Origin: a virus
Length of the DNA: 64,000 nucleotides
Virus record (IMG/VR): IMGVR_UViG_3300008107_000341
Span: 1 to 64,000 of that record
Reading direction: 5' to 3' (one strand)
Shown here: positions 19,101 to 26,859 of the stretch, in pieces
Position numbering within the stretch: the first letter of the stretch is position 1
Layout: the number at the start of each line of letters is the position of its first letter
Notes under the pieces: generated by a model
Seen by the model: the letters and a program-made list of their open reading frames with translations, nothing else
Databases searched by the model: none
What the model was told of the DNA's origin: nothing
Made by a program: the position numbers and the translations under genes

Positions 19101-19969
19101 CTGGATTTAATAAATTTACAGTTACTGGATCATCTGGAAACACTAATATTGCTGGAACATTAACAACAGAGAACACATTAACTATTAATGGATCTACTAT
19201 TCCTAATACTCAATTCTTTACTATTACTAACGGTGGTGCTACAGGAACTCCATTGAGAACTACATTCCAGATTGATACTGCGAATGGTAATGTTAGAATG
19301 AATGGTGGAAACATCAACATCTATGGAACTGATGGAACAACACCTAGACTAACGTTTGTCAATTCTTCGGGTGACTTTACCACATATGGTTCTTTCTCTG
19401 CTCTTGGAACGGGTGCTAGCACTTTTGGTGGTGATATTGTTGCTGCAGGTGATTTAACAATTAATGGTGGTGATATCACTGTTAATTCTGGAGGTAATCC
19501 TATTTTTGAGGTAAATAGTAATGGTTCTATGCGTATTGCTGGAATCAATAATTACTTTACTCAAACGGGTGGTCGAAGATGGGAGTATGCCGATGGATTT
19601 GTCATTAATGCTTTGGCAAACGTTAATTATTTTGTTAATGCTACACAAAATACGCTATTTAAACTTCCTCAAAATGCTCTAATTGGTGATATGATTCGTA
19701 TTATAGATATTGGTGGAAACTTAAATTATAATTTAAGTTTGATTGTAAGAGCTCCTGACAACGTAAAAGTTCAGAACGCATCTGATAATACTGCAAGAAA
19801 TATTGCTTCTGGTATTCCAGTTTCTGATTTTGTTGGATATAATGGTGGTGAAATGGTTGTTCAAACTCCATACGCTGCATTTGCACTAGTTTTTGCAGGA
19901 TCTACAACTCCAGATGGCAACACTGCTGTTCCATCATCTATCGCTGGTTGGTATTTAATCGAAGTCTAA
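12800..19969 (+). CDS. Giant tail/fibre structural protein, C-terminal part
   Basis: Continuation of the frame broken near 12830; the ATG at 12800 is probably not a real start and has no visible ribosome-binding site. Credible protein begins near VATVENLFAIATSVVASGT. It has one more CKRDIGYIVEAV unit, then long beta-rich repeats with many G-N, N-G-G and T-I-N-G turns (DLTINGGDITVNSGG near the end) typical of trimeric fibre shafts, and a PGSGYTDND motif near residue 1860. The sequence is Asn/Thr/Ser/Gly-rich with few charges. It ends 1 base before the collar-fibre gene, so the fibre genes form one operon. Confidence 0.75.
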   Translation: MVQQMLVDRVATVENLFAIATSVVASGTLANLPPVTNGSYDCANVRNSIDTLTAILTTALASGNLSSLPEENPGSWSTVSESSKCKRDIGYIVEAVTSDLRLGGNENTINAAEAYYTAVPLNTDTVDGRQDGFTLDYIENERPETLDAYNYVRNLAISAMRNHNTYINNASTTLNSPIVTVPSTIGLAIGMRVRSVNAIPTGPSDTVSFTSTIPDTAYIKKIGDGQNGLASNQIELGRLGSRFDDGETVSAQGTSSTVKLYVELNQGSWATTIAPSTDSAVIQDYNYTAAGDPSTGSPGGECATVANSIVNYFNIISTIINNGVGVVPRVASSLNTASLAQRGSLFTLTEYDSNGNPTSNPHQLETGTPVRLVPSPRPGTNPDKRLVRLPKGFDTNTIYYVIAPGRRTDPFDYSNSIGFNGANQQTLMLATSEENAAAGIYIYSSETDSVDPDVNIDVYQYVLDLKYDLHQYETKIANNSSTEFETTRPHIFDKPADGVEPQLVFFRVGSDIIGSSLPTLSSNFGGTVISEKQQYYVRYVSSRRFTIHQTFTDARDNINPVTFQPGSTAVFYAFASKRRSPLKYDPVVGGANDGCWYLNTLTAGNEIVPRLKFSDYAGRIRTTDTYFERIEDNRTEDDRVYRFRYVIPKNLKTVRDPLRGFVFKIRTDEKRRLLPQKILLKPTASGSSLATINAPVTGERLGLTVSELYSQTGKDSTYDPGPQGNPKRIETDSKISFTVQSARKRTIQNRDYLELTVFDIGVDAEAYKTKLFTTVKISAPEGGDGSFIESIPNSNNTNKITWDGNSKGTAYVHAYFSYENDYYMILKDLTGNSEIKYDSNTVTTFTQGSVTATLLDQPNGGRSDISNFLYVVEGANVYTMTPGDTLNDDQGVSYTIAEVEDSSELESTFYIFDIDTIRRRIAGQQDGVYYLTCLRGDIRPFPTGSGVGENFRNFRFSQPVSKLYPEFYKNDPEWYKGISAATATLLDPPPTISAADNYIHGLVTVNDSKGSVTRETVLDFVADPGTGNYTYSGNNTIQAQPGSASAGSEGRLIPISGDSPYPTEGKLIARSGNHTFEYLGFGPGNYSTGFPARQEVVLTDVQDFYAQAKREDAGIVFYTGLNSNGDLYIGNRKINAITGEETFLERAALVESEDEGDSIGNLVTTFDTPVTFNQIITINGGDGSDESFFNSPVVINNATSFGTVENYPSLKIVTGEGTPVGFDQYLEYNTVGQRTGDIVIHQNRITAAVFDFNPRGTQDYTIRTSISNITPDFNNTFGQTTGFTSQILATNFGTRDPLKSGDMLLKGDQTSFTGSLGWIYANDYIAITNRSDGQTTPQVVGIQGNATGTFARINWNTGINNGSLSINSSTQIRITNATGTLAVTNGVWNIVPGSFNASNNYIDVILNSNLSVYPVNLNNGKGYPVDQVAQPNIAIARSSSQFKEWGVLGAEAIRTETSSIGNYKLGINTVARSPHSAYLTAFVSPETTPRANLDVVGNAFISGKAINSYLTEQTSTKTETNLDNALVVGGNSLSLNGPATFRVQTTNNGRVGINTSLVDVVNPSNVLDRNFVVVGNARITSDFELTGDLQVNGGDLTTTSPSFNLLNTSSPDILNFAGGAEIFNIGHTTTGAQTINVGNAASSSYIQVGNVATESVFRIHRNSLNAIVDIASVADTVGNSCEVQIGGAWNNTASFTEIRTRQTLIAGELEFGTRYASGTSQSRIFTQTRVLNAFDGDQTNTVNLATNATTFNLGSLGGNTTIRNTLNVLASENVNGNIRLNGGLNAGIGRIIDTQGVAQWGGTSFLVAGGQIAGIDTITNTGGTNRNPGTYSFIPATGGTGTGATFTISIANDKTLNIDIVSPGSGYTDNDLLIITAAQIGGGTGAGNLTFQVNGVNAGGSSYYLPISTPGVFDFRVGDLILIDRGDAATPDSVVVSGGGSITGLRNQANSEIVRVTGLTNLSNPNDPEGFRVQVIRGQEGTQVRTDHPQGCVLAKLIKQTNASYITGSDLNNDGVLDTPVTGISNSSVNVNIGVAEFGGVLTTRDFLRLSGSEIVGIARTVSTDIQVLEVNDGSLTPATVFKVESTTGNTIIGGNLGVGTGFNKFTVTGSSGNTNIAGTLTTENTLTINGSTIPNTQFFTITNGGATGTPLRTTFQIDTANGNVRMNGGNINIYGTDGTTPRLTFVNSSGDFTTYGSFSALGTGASTFGGDIVAAGDLTINGGDITVNSGGNPIFEVNSNGSMRIAGINNYFTQTGGRRWEYADGFVINALANVNYFVNATQNTLFKLPQNALIGDMIRIIDIGGNLNYNLSLIVRAPDNVKVQNASDNTARNIASGIPVSDFVGYNGGEMVVQTPYAAFALVFAGSTTPDGNTAVPSSIAGWYLIEV

Positions 19970-19970
19970 T

Positions 19971-21200
19971 ATGTTTTACCAAGAAGTAAAATCCGCAAGG
20001 GCAGCTGCAATAGGCACCATCATGCCCTGGACAGGACCAATTAGTGACGTTCCTAAGGGATGGGTATTCTGTAATGGTCAAACTGTTACAGCAAGTGAGT
20101 ATCCATTATTAGTTCAGGCAATAGGTGATACCTATAATGCAGGAACTTCAGATCTTGGTGGGTCTTTTCCTAATTATAGTGGAAGTATAGTTCTTCCTAG
20201 TTTAAATGGAAAAGCATTGATGGATTTGGAAGAATCATATTTTGCTAGTAGAGCAAGTGGTGGCACTGGAAGAGCAGCGGATACAAATACAGAGGCAAGA
20301 ACTATTATTTCTCCGTATATTGGAACTAACTCTGATAATTCTATTCCAGTTATTTTTAATGATGTCTATACTGATGTTATTTTTACATTAAATGATAGAA
20401 GTGGATATGGTGGTAGGATCAGAGGATCTAGTATTCAAAGAGGTGAGGCTTCTAGAACAGTTTATATTGCTCCAAGAAAATTAGGTAGAAATCATCTTAG
20501 GGGTCATAGACATTCTGGTAGTTACGACACCATATCTAGAACTCCAGATTCATCTCCTGGTGATGGGGTAATTCCTTGGGATAATATGGAATTCAAATTT
20601 GGTCTTGGTATTCAAGACGTTGAACCAGGACCTCAGGGTGATGTTTATGGTTTGAACTTTCAAATGACGAGAGGTGATACGTGGTCGGATATAGAAAGCA
20701 GAAGTGGTTTTGGTAGTGGTCAGGCAGGAAGAACTGTTGCTGCTGTTTGGTCTGAAAATCCTCCCATAAACTTATTTCCTCAATCTGTTCGTAGAACTCC
20801 TATTTCTGGTGCATTGCAAGATGCAAGATTAACTTCTGGCAGAACTGTTTCTTATGGTATAGGTGGAGGAACTGTTACTGTTCCTAGTGGGTATACAAAT
20901 TATTATGCTGATCTTGGAACATCTACAAATTATGGAACATTAAATAGTCATCCAGCATATGATTTCAATCAAAACTCAGGAGCAATTGGATTTAATCCAG
21001 TTATAGAACCACATAATCATGACGAAATAGATGTAACTTTTGATACTGGAAATCTTAGACCACAAAGTTCTTTGACGGCTAGTGCAAACATACCAGTAAC
21101 TACTACATTAGATAATACTCAAAATAGATCGGTATTGCAAGTTAATTTTAATACTTCGCAACCAGGATTAAATTGCATTTATATCATCAGAGCATACTAG
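19971..21200 (+). CDS. Tail-fibre protein with collar domain
   Basis: 409 aa. The N-terminus (AIGTIMPWTGPISDVPKGWVFCNGQTVTASEYPLL) is the phage tail-collar domain: G-x-I-x-P, W-x-x-C-N/D-G, then Y-P-L-L. A His-containing tip follows (RGHRHSGSYDT, EPHNHDEIDV), like the metal-binding tips of T4 gp12/gp37. It ends NCIYIIRAY, an ending also seen in the fibre at 26860. Likely receptor-binding. Confidence 0.75.
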   Translation: MFYQEVKSARAAAIGTIMPWTGPISDVPKGWVFCNGQTVTASEYPLLVQAIGDTYNAGTSDLGGSFPNYSGSIVLPSLNGKALMDLEESYFASRASGGTGRAADTNTEARTIISPYIGTNSDNSIPVIFNDVYTDVIFTLNDRSGYGGRIRGSSIQRGEASRTVYIAPRKLGRNHLRGHRHSGSYDTISRTPDSSPGDGVIPWDNMEFKFGLGIQDVEPGPQGDVYGLNFQMTRGDTWSDIESRSGFGSGQAGRTVAAVWSENPPINLFPQSVRRTPISGALQDARLTSGRTVSYGIGGGTVTVPSGYTNYYADLGTSTNYGTLNSHPAYDFNQNSGAIGFNPVIEPHNHDEIDVTFDTGNLRPQSSLTASANIPVTTTLDNTQNRSVLQVNFNTSQPGLNCIYIIRAY

Positions 21201-21259
21201 GATAAAAAAGTTATTTAAAATGTGATGGCACGGTAAAGAGTGTTAGAGATTTTTATGCT

Positions 21260-21979
21260 TTGGCTCAAATTCTTGGTGTTGGTGACGATTGTAGATTTAA
21301 AAAAGATGGAACTCAATTAAGAAATGCTGATCCCACGACAGGAGATTTGGGTCAATTTCAACTTCCAGATTTAGGATCTAAAGTTATTCTCCCAAACAGA
21401 TCAACAGGAACATACGTTAATGATAGAGTAGAAACGGATGGTGGAACAACATCCACAAATATTGTTAATAGAGTGGGACCTCAAATTGAGGTCGCTAGTA
21501 ATGTGGGAAATCGTATAGAAGTAAATTATTCTGGAAATCTACAAGTAACTGCTGCAAGTGGAATTAATTTTAGTGGAAATGCAAAATACAATATGGTAAG
21601 CACTTTATCCACTACAACATTAGGAATTGAAAATTTCCAAGGTCATGCTCACAATTCATCGCAAAGTTATTTAAATTTTTCTGCTACCCATAGAGTTGGA
21701 TCAACAGGTGGTAAAGATGGTGGTAACTTAAGTGGAAATAGTGGATCTGGTAATGTGTTTGGAGAAACTCAGACAAATACTTCATCTCCATCAACACATA
21801 GTCATGGTATAATACGACCAACAACATATAATCCTAATCCATTTACTTATTCTTATTCTCAATTTAACGCTCCACTAGATAATGTAGTTTCATATGTTGA
21901 TATTGATATTCAAAATCAAGATAAATTAGATCAGGTTGTAACTCCTTTTATTCTAATTGAATATTTAATTAAGTTCTAA
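21260..21979 (+). CDS. Collar-domain fibre protein, apparently 5'-truncated
   Basis: The first usable start is TTG at 21260, but the same frame is open from 21206 and encodes YLKCDGTVKSVRDFYALAQIL, the collar motif of its two paralogues (WVFCNGQT...YPLL and YLLCDGSS...YPVL). There is no ATG/GTG/TTG before 21260 and a TAA closes the frame at 21203. The first 15-25 residues of the collar domain therefore seem lost. The rest has fibre-tip His motifs (GHAHNSS, THSHG). It could be a decayed gene, or it could start at a non-standard codon. Confidence 0.55.
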   Translation: MAQILGVGDDCRFKKDGTQLRNADPTTGDLGQFQLPDLGSKVILPNRSTGTYVNDRVETDGGTTSTNIVNRVGPQIEVASNVGNRIEVNYSGNLQVTAASGINFSGNAKYNMVSTLSTTTLGIENFQGHAHNSSQSYLNFSATHRVGSTGGKDGGNLSGNSGSGNVFGETQTNTSSPSTHSHGIIRPTTYNPNPFTYSYSQFNAPLDNVVSYVDIDIQNQDKLDQVVTPFILIEYLIKF

Positions 21980-23688
21980 TGCCACAGTTAGCATCTATCA
22001 CCAACACTCAAAATTATACTATACCACAAGATGTTTATAGTATGCGTATACGCATCTATGGAGCAGGAGGTGGTGGAGAATTTATTAATAATAATGTTGC
22101 ACTAACATCCACTGCTGGAACTTCTGGTGGATCTTCGTCTTTTCTTGGATTAATTGCTGGTGGGGGAACTGGGGGTGGAATTGGTGGTAAAAATTCTGGT
22201 GGAAATGGGGGAGGAACTTCATTTACTTACAATTGGTCTAATTTAGGAGCTACTATTTCTACAGTTTCTGGTTCTAGTGGTGGAATTAGCACAGGTGGAA
22301 CTGGTGGAAATATTGCGGGGGTTACAAAAAATGGAGGAAACGGTACACCAGGGCAAGTTAGCTATACATCTAATGTATATCATGAATTTAATAATGAGAC
22401 TAATGTTACTCTTTTTACTAGCAATAGCCCTGATTTGACAGTTTCAATTAATAACACTGGATCTCCTGACGGAACTCCATGTGGATTACCTCCTAGTGGA
22501 AAAAATTATGGAGTTTATTTTAATGTTCCTTTTGTTGATTCTAGTTATAGTGTAAGTGTATTTGGAGTATGTCAGCAAGCAGCTGCGGGTGGAACAGCTG
22601 GTGCTCCATATTCTTTGGATGGAATTGGTGCTAAAAGTGCAAATGGATTTCAAATATGGTTTACTACGGGAGCTTGTAAAAATACTTACATTAGATGTTT
22701 TAGTTTTACTGCTACAGGATTGAAGGTAGGAGCGCGTGGGAGAGGAGGTGGTGGTGGTGGAGCCCTAGAAACTACTCTTACTAGAGAAATGTTATTGGGA
22801 TCTGGGGGGACATATTCACCAGGAACTACGCATACTGCTACAGTTGGGGGTGGTGGATCTAGAGGAGGGAATACTGCATTTGATGGTGCAAGTGGGTTGA
22901 TTGATTTATATCTTTTGATTATTCCTAGGATTAGTTTAAGTGCTACTAGAACACAAATTGCAGTTGGGGAATCTACTACATTAAATTGGTCAACCACTGG
23001 CGATGCTAGTAGTATTTCTTGGTCATCTGGAGGATTAACGAATGGAAATTTAGCTAGTAGCGCAACAGTTTCGCCAACAGTTACTACTACATATACTGCT
23101 ACCGCGAGTGGATTGGGTGGAACTTCCCCACCAGCAAGTGTTACTATAGTAGTTTATCAGAGACCTACGGCTTCAATTACAGTTCCTTCTACTTTATTGT
23201 ATGGTCAACAGGGAACAATTAGTTACGATACAAATTACGCTAATACTAGTATCACAATAACGCCAACATATAGTTATGATAATGGCACTGTAACTGGAAC
23301 CGTAGTTAATATCACTCCAGCTGCTTCTGCTGAAAATGGCTCAGCAGGAACTCAAGTTGCTGGTAGTTTCACATCATCAATACCCTACAATAATTATGGA
23401 CCTAGAACAGTTCAATATACTTTAAATGCAGTTGGATCTGGTGGTAATACTACAGCACCTGTTACTAATACTACAATTATTATTGACGAAACTCCAGAAA
23501 ATGTTAATATTCCTGAAACGGAAGATGCGTTTAAAAACCAAGATCCGGTTTTCTCTCCTGATTATGATGTTACTTCGAGTTATTTGCAAGTATTAGATAT
23601 TGATATTCCAGTAGAAATTAAAGCTAGTGCCCCAATTAAAGTAGATAAAAATTTACAAGAAAACTGGCAGGATGTAAGGAGATTATAA
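21979..23688 (+). CDS. Gly-rich/Ig-like fibre adhesin, paralogue 1
   Basis: 569 aa. Begins with a beta segment (ITNTQNYTIPQDVYSMRIRIYGAGGGG), then a Gly-rich region (residues 30-290, runs such as GRGGGGGGAL), then an Ig-like module (IAVGESTTLNWSTTGDASS) and a shared C-terminal domain from DETPENVNIPETE to NWQDVRRL. The C-terminus is common to three consecutive genes. Gly-rich regions of this type occur in adhesins of T4-related phages. ATG overlaps the preceding stop by 1 base. Confidence 0.65.
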   Translation: MPQLASITNTQNYTIPQDVYSMRIRIYGAGGGGEFINNNVALTSTAGTSGGSSSFLGLIAGGGTGGGIGGKNSGGNGGGTSFTYNWSNLGATISTVSGSSGGISTGGTGGNIAGVTKNGGNGTPGQVSYTSNVYHEFNNETNVTLFTSNSPDLTVSINNTGSPDGTPCGLPPSGKNYGVYFNVPFVDSSYSVSVFGVCQQAAAGGTAGAPYSLDGIGAKSANGFQIWFTTGACKNTYIRCFSFTATGLKVGARGRGGGGGGALETTLTREMLLGSGGTYSPGTTHTATVGGGGSRGGNTAFDGASGLIDLYLLIIPRISLSATRTQIAVGESTTLNWSTTGDASSISWSSGGLTNGNLASSATVSPTVTTTYTATASGLGGTSPPASVTIVVYQRPTASITVPSTLLYGQQGTISYDTNYANTSITITPTYSYDNGTVTGTVVNITPAASAENGSAGTQVAGSFTSSIPYNNYGPRTVQYTLNAVGSGGNTTAPVTNTTIIIDETPENVNIPETEDAFKNQDPVFSPDYDVTSSYLQVLDIDIPVEIKASAPIKVDKNLQENWQDVRRL

Positions 23689-23689
23689 A

Positions 23690-25099
23690 ATGCCAATATA
23701 TTCAACTAGTAGAGATGTAGGGTGGAATGCATGTAGTAACTCTAATTGGAGTTCATTCATGAATAGTTATGCATCAACTCCTTATAATCCAAGTCAAACT
23801 ACTGGGTTGAGGGGAGTTGTAATAACTGGAGGTTGGAATATTAATGCTCCTTATTCTGGCAACTATACATTGACAGTTGCTACAGATGATTATGGAACTA
23901 TAAATTATAGTGGAACTACATTTAGTTCTGGTGGATTCACTACAAGTGGAAATAGTTCTACTAAGTATTTTTCTCAAGGGCAAAATATTGCGTGGTCTTG
24001 GAGTGTGCAGAATAGCACTAGTTCTGATAGTTTTATATTTAATCCTGTTGCTATCGCTTTTACTTTAGATGGTCCTTCTAGACCAAATGCTCCATCTGTA
24101 AGTATTTCTGTAAACCCTTCTTCTATTATTAATAATGGATCATCTTCAGCAACATTATCTTGGTCTGCTTCTGGAAACGTAAGTAGTGTTAGTGTTACTG
24201 ATGTAAGTAGCCCTGGAACATCAGGAAGCAGAACTGTTCAGCCAACCTCTACTAGAACATATACTATCACTGCAAGCGGTGAAGGTGGAACAAGTAATGC
24301 AAGTACAACTCTTACTGTATATCAACCACCAAATCTTACGTTATCTTTAGACAGATCTTCTATTGCCGCAGGAGAATCTACTACACTTAGATGGTCAACT
24401 ACTGGAGACGCAAGCACAATTACATGGACTTCTGGTGGTATTACTAATGGCAACTTGAATAGTTTTACTACAGTTTCACCAACACAATCACAAACTTATT
24501 CTGCAACTGTTTCTGGATTAGGTGGTAGTGATAGTGATAGTATTAGATTAACAGTATATCAAAGACCAACAGTTTCATTGACTGTTCCAACTACATTAAA
24601 TTATGGTCAACAGGGTATTATAAGTTATGAGAGTTGTTATAGCAATACATCATTAACAATTACTCCATCTTACAGTTACTCTAATTCTTCTGGATCATCA
24701 ACTGTAACTGGTGATGCTATTGCTCTACCCACACCAAATTCTGCTGAAGAAGGTGTTGGAATAAATTGTGTTAGTGGAACGTTAAATACTACTATACCTT
24801 ACACTAGTTCTGGTCCTAGAACAGTTACTTACTCTTTAGCTGCAGTAGGTTCTGGCGGCGATCGAACAATTACTAATAGTGTAACAATTAATATCGATGA
24901 AACTCCAGAAAATATTAATGTTCCTGAAACAGATGAGTTATATAAACAACAAGAACCAATTTATACACCAAACTACACAATAACATCAAATTATTTAGAA
25001 ATTGCTGATATTGATATCCCCGTGGAGATAAAATCTAATTTTCCGATTAAAGTGGATAGAAATAGACAAGACAACTGGCAAGATTTAAGACAAATATAA
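23690..25099 (+). CDS. Ig-like fibre adhesin, paralogue 2
   Basis: 469 aa. The N-terminus differs from its neighbours: no Gly-rich region but a PA14-like or jelly-roll-like stretch (NYTLTVATDDYGTINYSG). Two Ig-like modules follow (SATLSWSASGNVSS; ESTTLRWSTTGDAST), then the shared C-terminal domain (DETPENINVPETDE ... NWQDLRQI). It shares exact DNA repeats with paralogue 3. Confidence 0.65.
   Translation: MPIYSTSRDVGWNACSNSNWSSFMNSYASTPYNPSQTTGLRGVVITGGWNINAPYSGNYTLTVATDDYGTINYSGTTFSSGGFTTSGNSSTKYFSQGQNIAWSWSVQNSTSSDSFIFNPVAIAFTLDGPSRPNAPSVSISVNPSSIINNGSSSATLSWSASGNVSSVSVTDVSSPGTSGSRTVQPTSTRTYTITASGEGGTSNASTTLTVYQPPNLTLSLDRSSIAAGESTTLRWSTTGDASTITWTSGGITNGNLNSFTTVSPTQSQTYSATVSGLGGSDSDSIRLTVYQRPTVSLTVPTTLNYGQQGIISYESCYSNTSLTITPSYSYSNSSGSSTVTGDAIALPTPNSAEEGVGINCVSGTLNTTIPYTSSGPRTVTYSLAAVGSGGDRTITNSVTINIDETPENINVPETDELYKQQEPIYTPNYTITSNYLEIADIDIPVEIKSNFPIKVDRNRQDNWQDLRQI
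24365..24463 (+). repeat. 99-bp exact direct repeat, copy 1
   Basis: Identical over 99 bases to 26097-26195 in the next paralogue. A second exact block, 24521-24588, matches 26253-26320 (68 bases). Both encode the Ig-like module around STTLRWSTTGDASTITW. Flanking DNA has diverged, which points to recent gene conversion or domain shuffling. Confidence 0.9.
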
Positions 25100-25100
25100 G

Positions 25101-26825
25101 ATGGCAACATACACAACAAATCAAACCGTAACAATACCAGCAAACGCAGCAAATGTTAGAGTTCAAGTTGCTGGAGCTCGCGGTGGTAATGGTGGAAATG
25201 ACGGAAATCCTGGAGGAACTGGTGGTAATGGTAGAAGAGGAACTTTTTATCTATCCGATTTTACTGCTAGAACATTAACATTAAATATTGGTCAATCTGG
25301 TGGTAACGGATTTGGGTGTGTTTCTAATAGTGGATCTGGTGGTGGAGGATCTGGAGTTGCTAGTGGTGGTAATGGTGGTCTTACTGGTCCTCAAGGATGC
25401 TCTGGTGGTGGTGGCGGCGGCGGCGGTGCTACTGGAGTATATGATTCTGTTGCTAGTGGTTGGATAATTGTCGCGGCTGGGGGTGGCGGAGCGGGTGGAG
25501 CTAGTTATCCTGATAGTTTTTTACGTGGTGGTGATGGTGGTTTTGGATTGGGTTTCCTTACTGGTGATGTAAATAGCATATCTAGAGGTGGTAATGGATC
25601 ATCGCAAGGATTTGATGGGGGAGGTGGAGGTGGTGGTGGTGGTGGATGCCCAGGAGGCGGCGGTGGTAGAGAAGGAGCTGATGATAGAGCAGGTAGATAT
25701 CCATCTGGAGGTGGTAGTGGAGGTGCCAGTTCATATAATTCTAGTTATGCTACTTTGAGTGGATCTGGCGATACTCATAATGGAAGTGGTTATGTAGATA
25801 TTACTTACGATTTAATTAGCCCTAGTGCCACTAGTTTTACTGCTACTCCTTCTTCAATTATACGAGGTCAATCTACTAGATTGGAGTGGACTACAACTAA
25901 TACAGTTAGTGCATCAATTAATAATGGCGTTGGTAATGTAACGGTTCCTAATAGTTTTGTTGATGTGTATCCCACTCAAACTACAACATATGTTCTTAAT
26001 TTAGTTGGATATGGTAATGCAACTGGATCTGCTCAAGTTACGATTACTGTATATCAACCACCTATTTTAACTTTCACATTAGATAGAAATCCAATAGCCG
26101 CAGGAGAATCTACTACACTTAGATGGTCAACTACTGGAGACGCAAGCACAATTACATGGACTTCTGGTGGTATTACTAATGGCAACTTGAATAGTAATGC
26201 CATAGTTTCTCCTTCAGAAAGCACAACATATTCAGCAGTTGTTTCTGGATTGGGTGGTAGTGATAGTGATAGTATTAGATTAACAGTATATCAAAGACCA
26301 ACAGTTTCATTGACTGTTCCTGCAAGTATAAATTATGGTCAACAAGGAACAATATCTTATAGTAGTTCATATTCTAATACGAGTTTAATATTGCAACCTG
26401 TTTATACTTACGGAAGAGGAGTTGGAACAATTAACGGAACTGCAATAACTTTAACAAAACCAACTTCTGCTGAAAGTGGTGTTGGTATAACTACTGTTAA
26501 TGGAACAATAACAACAGAAATACCATATAATACTACTGGTCCTTTTTCTGTTTCTTATACTCTTACTGGTGTTGGTGGTGGTGGAGAAGCTTCCACTACT
26601 TCAGAAATACAAATTATAGTGGATGAAACACCCGAAAATATTAATCTACCAGAAACTGAAAATGTTTATAAATTGCAAGAACCAATTAATACACCAGATT
26701 ATACTGTAACATCAAATTATCTTGCAGTTGATGGTGTTGACATTCCAGTTGAAGTAAGATCAAATAGACCTATTAAGGTAGATAGAAATCAGCAACAGGA
26801 TTGGCAAGATATAAGACAACTATAA
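25101..26825 (+). CDS. Gly-rich/Ig-like fibre adhesin, paralogue 3
   Basis: 574 aa. N-terminal beta segment (TNQTVTIPANAANVRVQVAGARGGNG), Gly-rich region to about residue 240 with runs up to ten Gly, two Ig-like modules (one nearly identical at DNA level to paralogue 2), and the shared C-terminal domain (DETPENINLPETE ... DWQDIRQL). The stop codon lies inside the late promoter of the next gene. Confidence 0.65.
   Translation: MATYTTNQTVTIPANAANVRVQVAGARGGNGGNDGNPGGTGGNGRRGTFYLSDFTARTLTLNIGQSGGNGFGCVSNSGSGGGGSGVASGGNGGLTGPQGCSGGGGGGGGATGVYDSVASGWIIVAAGGGGAGGASYPDSFLRGGDGGFGLGFLTGDVNSISRGGNGSSQGFDGGGGGGGGGGCPGGGGGREGADDRAGRYPSGGGSGGASSYNSSYATLSGSGDTHNGSGYVDITYDLISPSATSFTATPSSIIRGQSTRLEWTTTNTVSASINNGVGNVTVPNSFVDVYPTQTTTYVLNLVGYGNATGSAQVTITVYQPPILTFTLDRNPIAAGESTTLRWSTTGDASTITWTSGGITNGNLNSNAIVSPSESTTYSAVVSGLGGSDSDSIRLTVYQRPTVSLTVPASINYGQQGTISYSSSYSNTSLILQPVYTYGRGVGTINGTAITLTKPTSAESGVGITTVNGTITTEIPYNTTGPFSVSYTLTGVGGGGEASTTSEIQIIVDETPENINLPETENVYKLQEPINTPDYTVTSNYLAVDGVDIPVEVRSNRPIKVDRNQQQDWQDIRQL
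26097..26195 (+). repeat. 99-bp exact direct repeat, copy 2
   Basis: Partner of 24365-24463, with the second block 26253-26320. The distance between copies is 1,732 bases for both blocks, so the pair lies in register as one conversion tract with a variable 57-base interior. Confidence 0.9.
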
Positions 26826-26828
26826 ATA
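26821..26828 (+). promoter_or_regulatory. Late promoter overlapping stop codon of paralogue 3
   Basis: Exact TATAAATA; its TAA is the stop of the previous gene. The next ATG is at 26860 behind GAACGAGG. Confidence 0.75.
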
Positions 26829-26859
26829 ACATGGGAACTCATAACTAGACTGAACGAGG

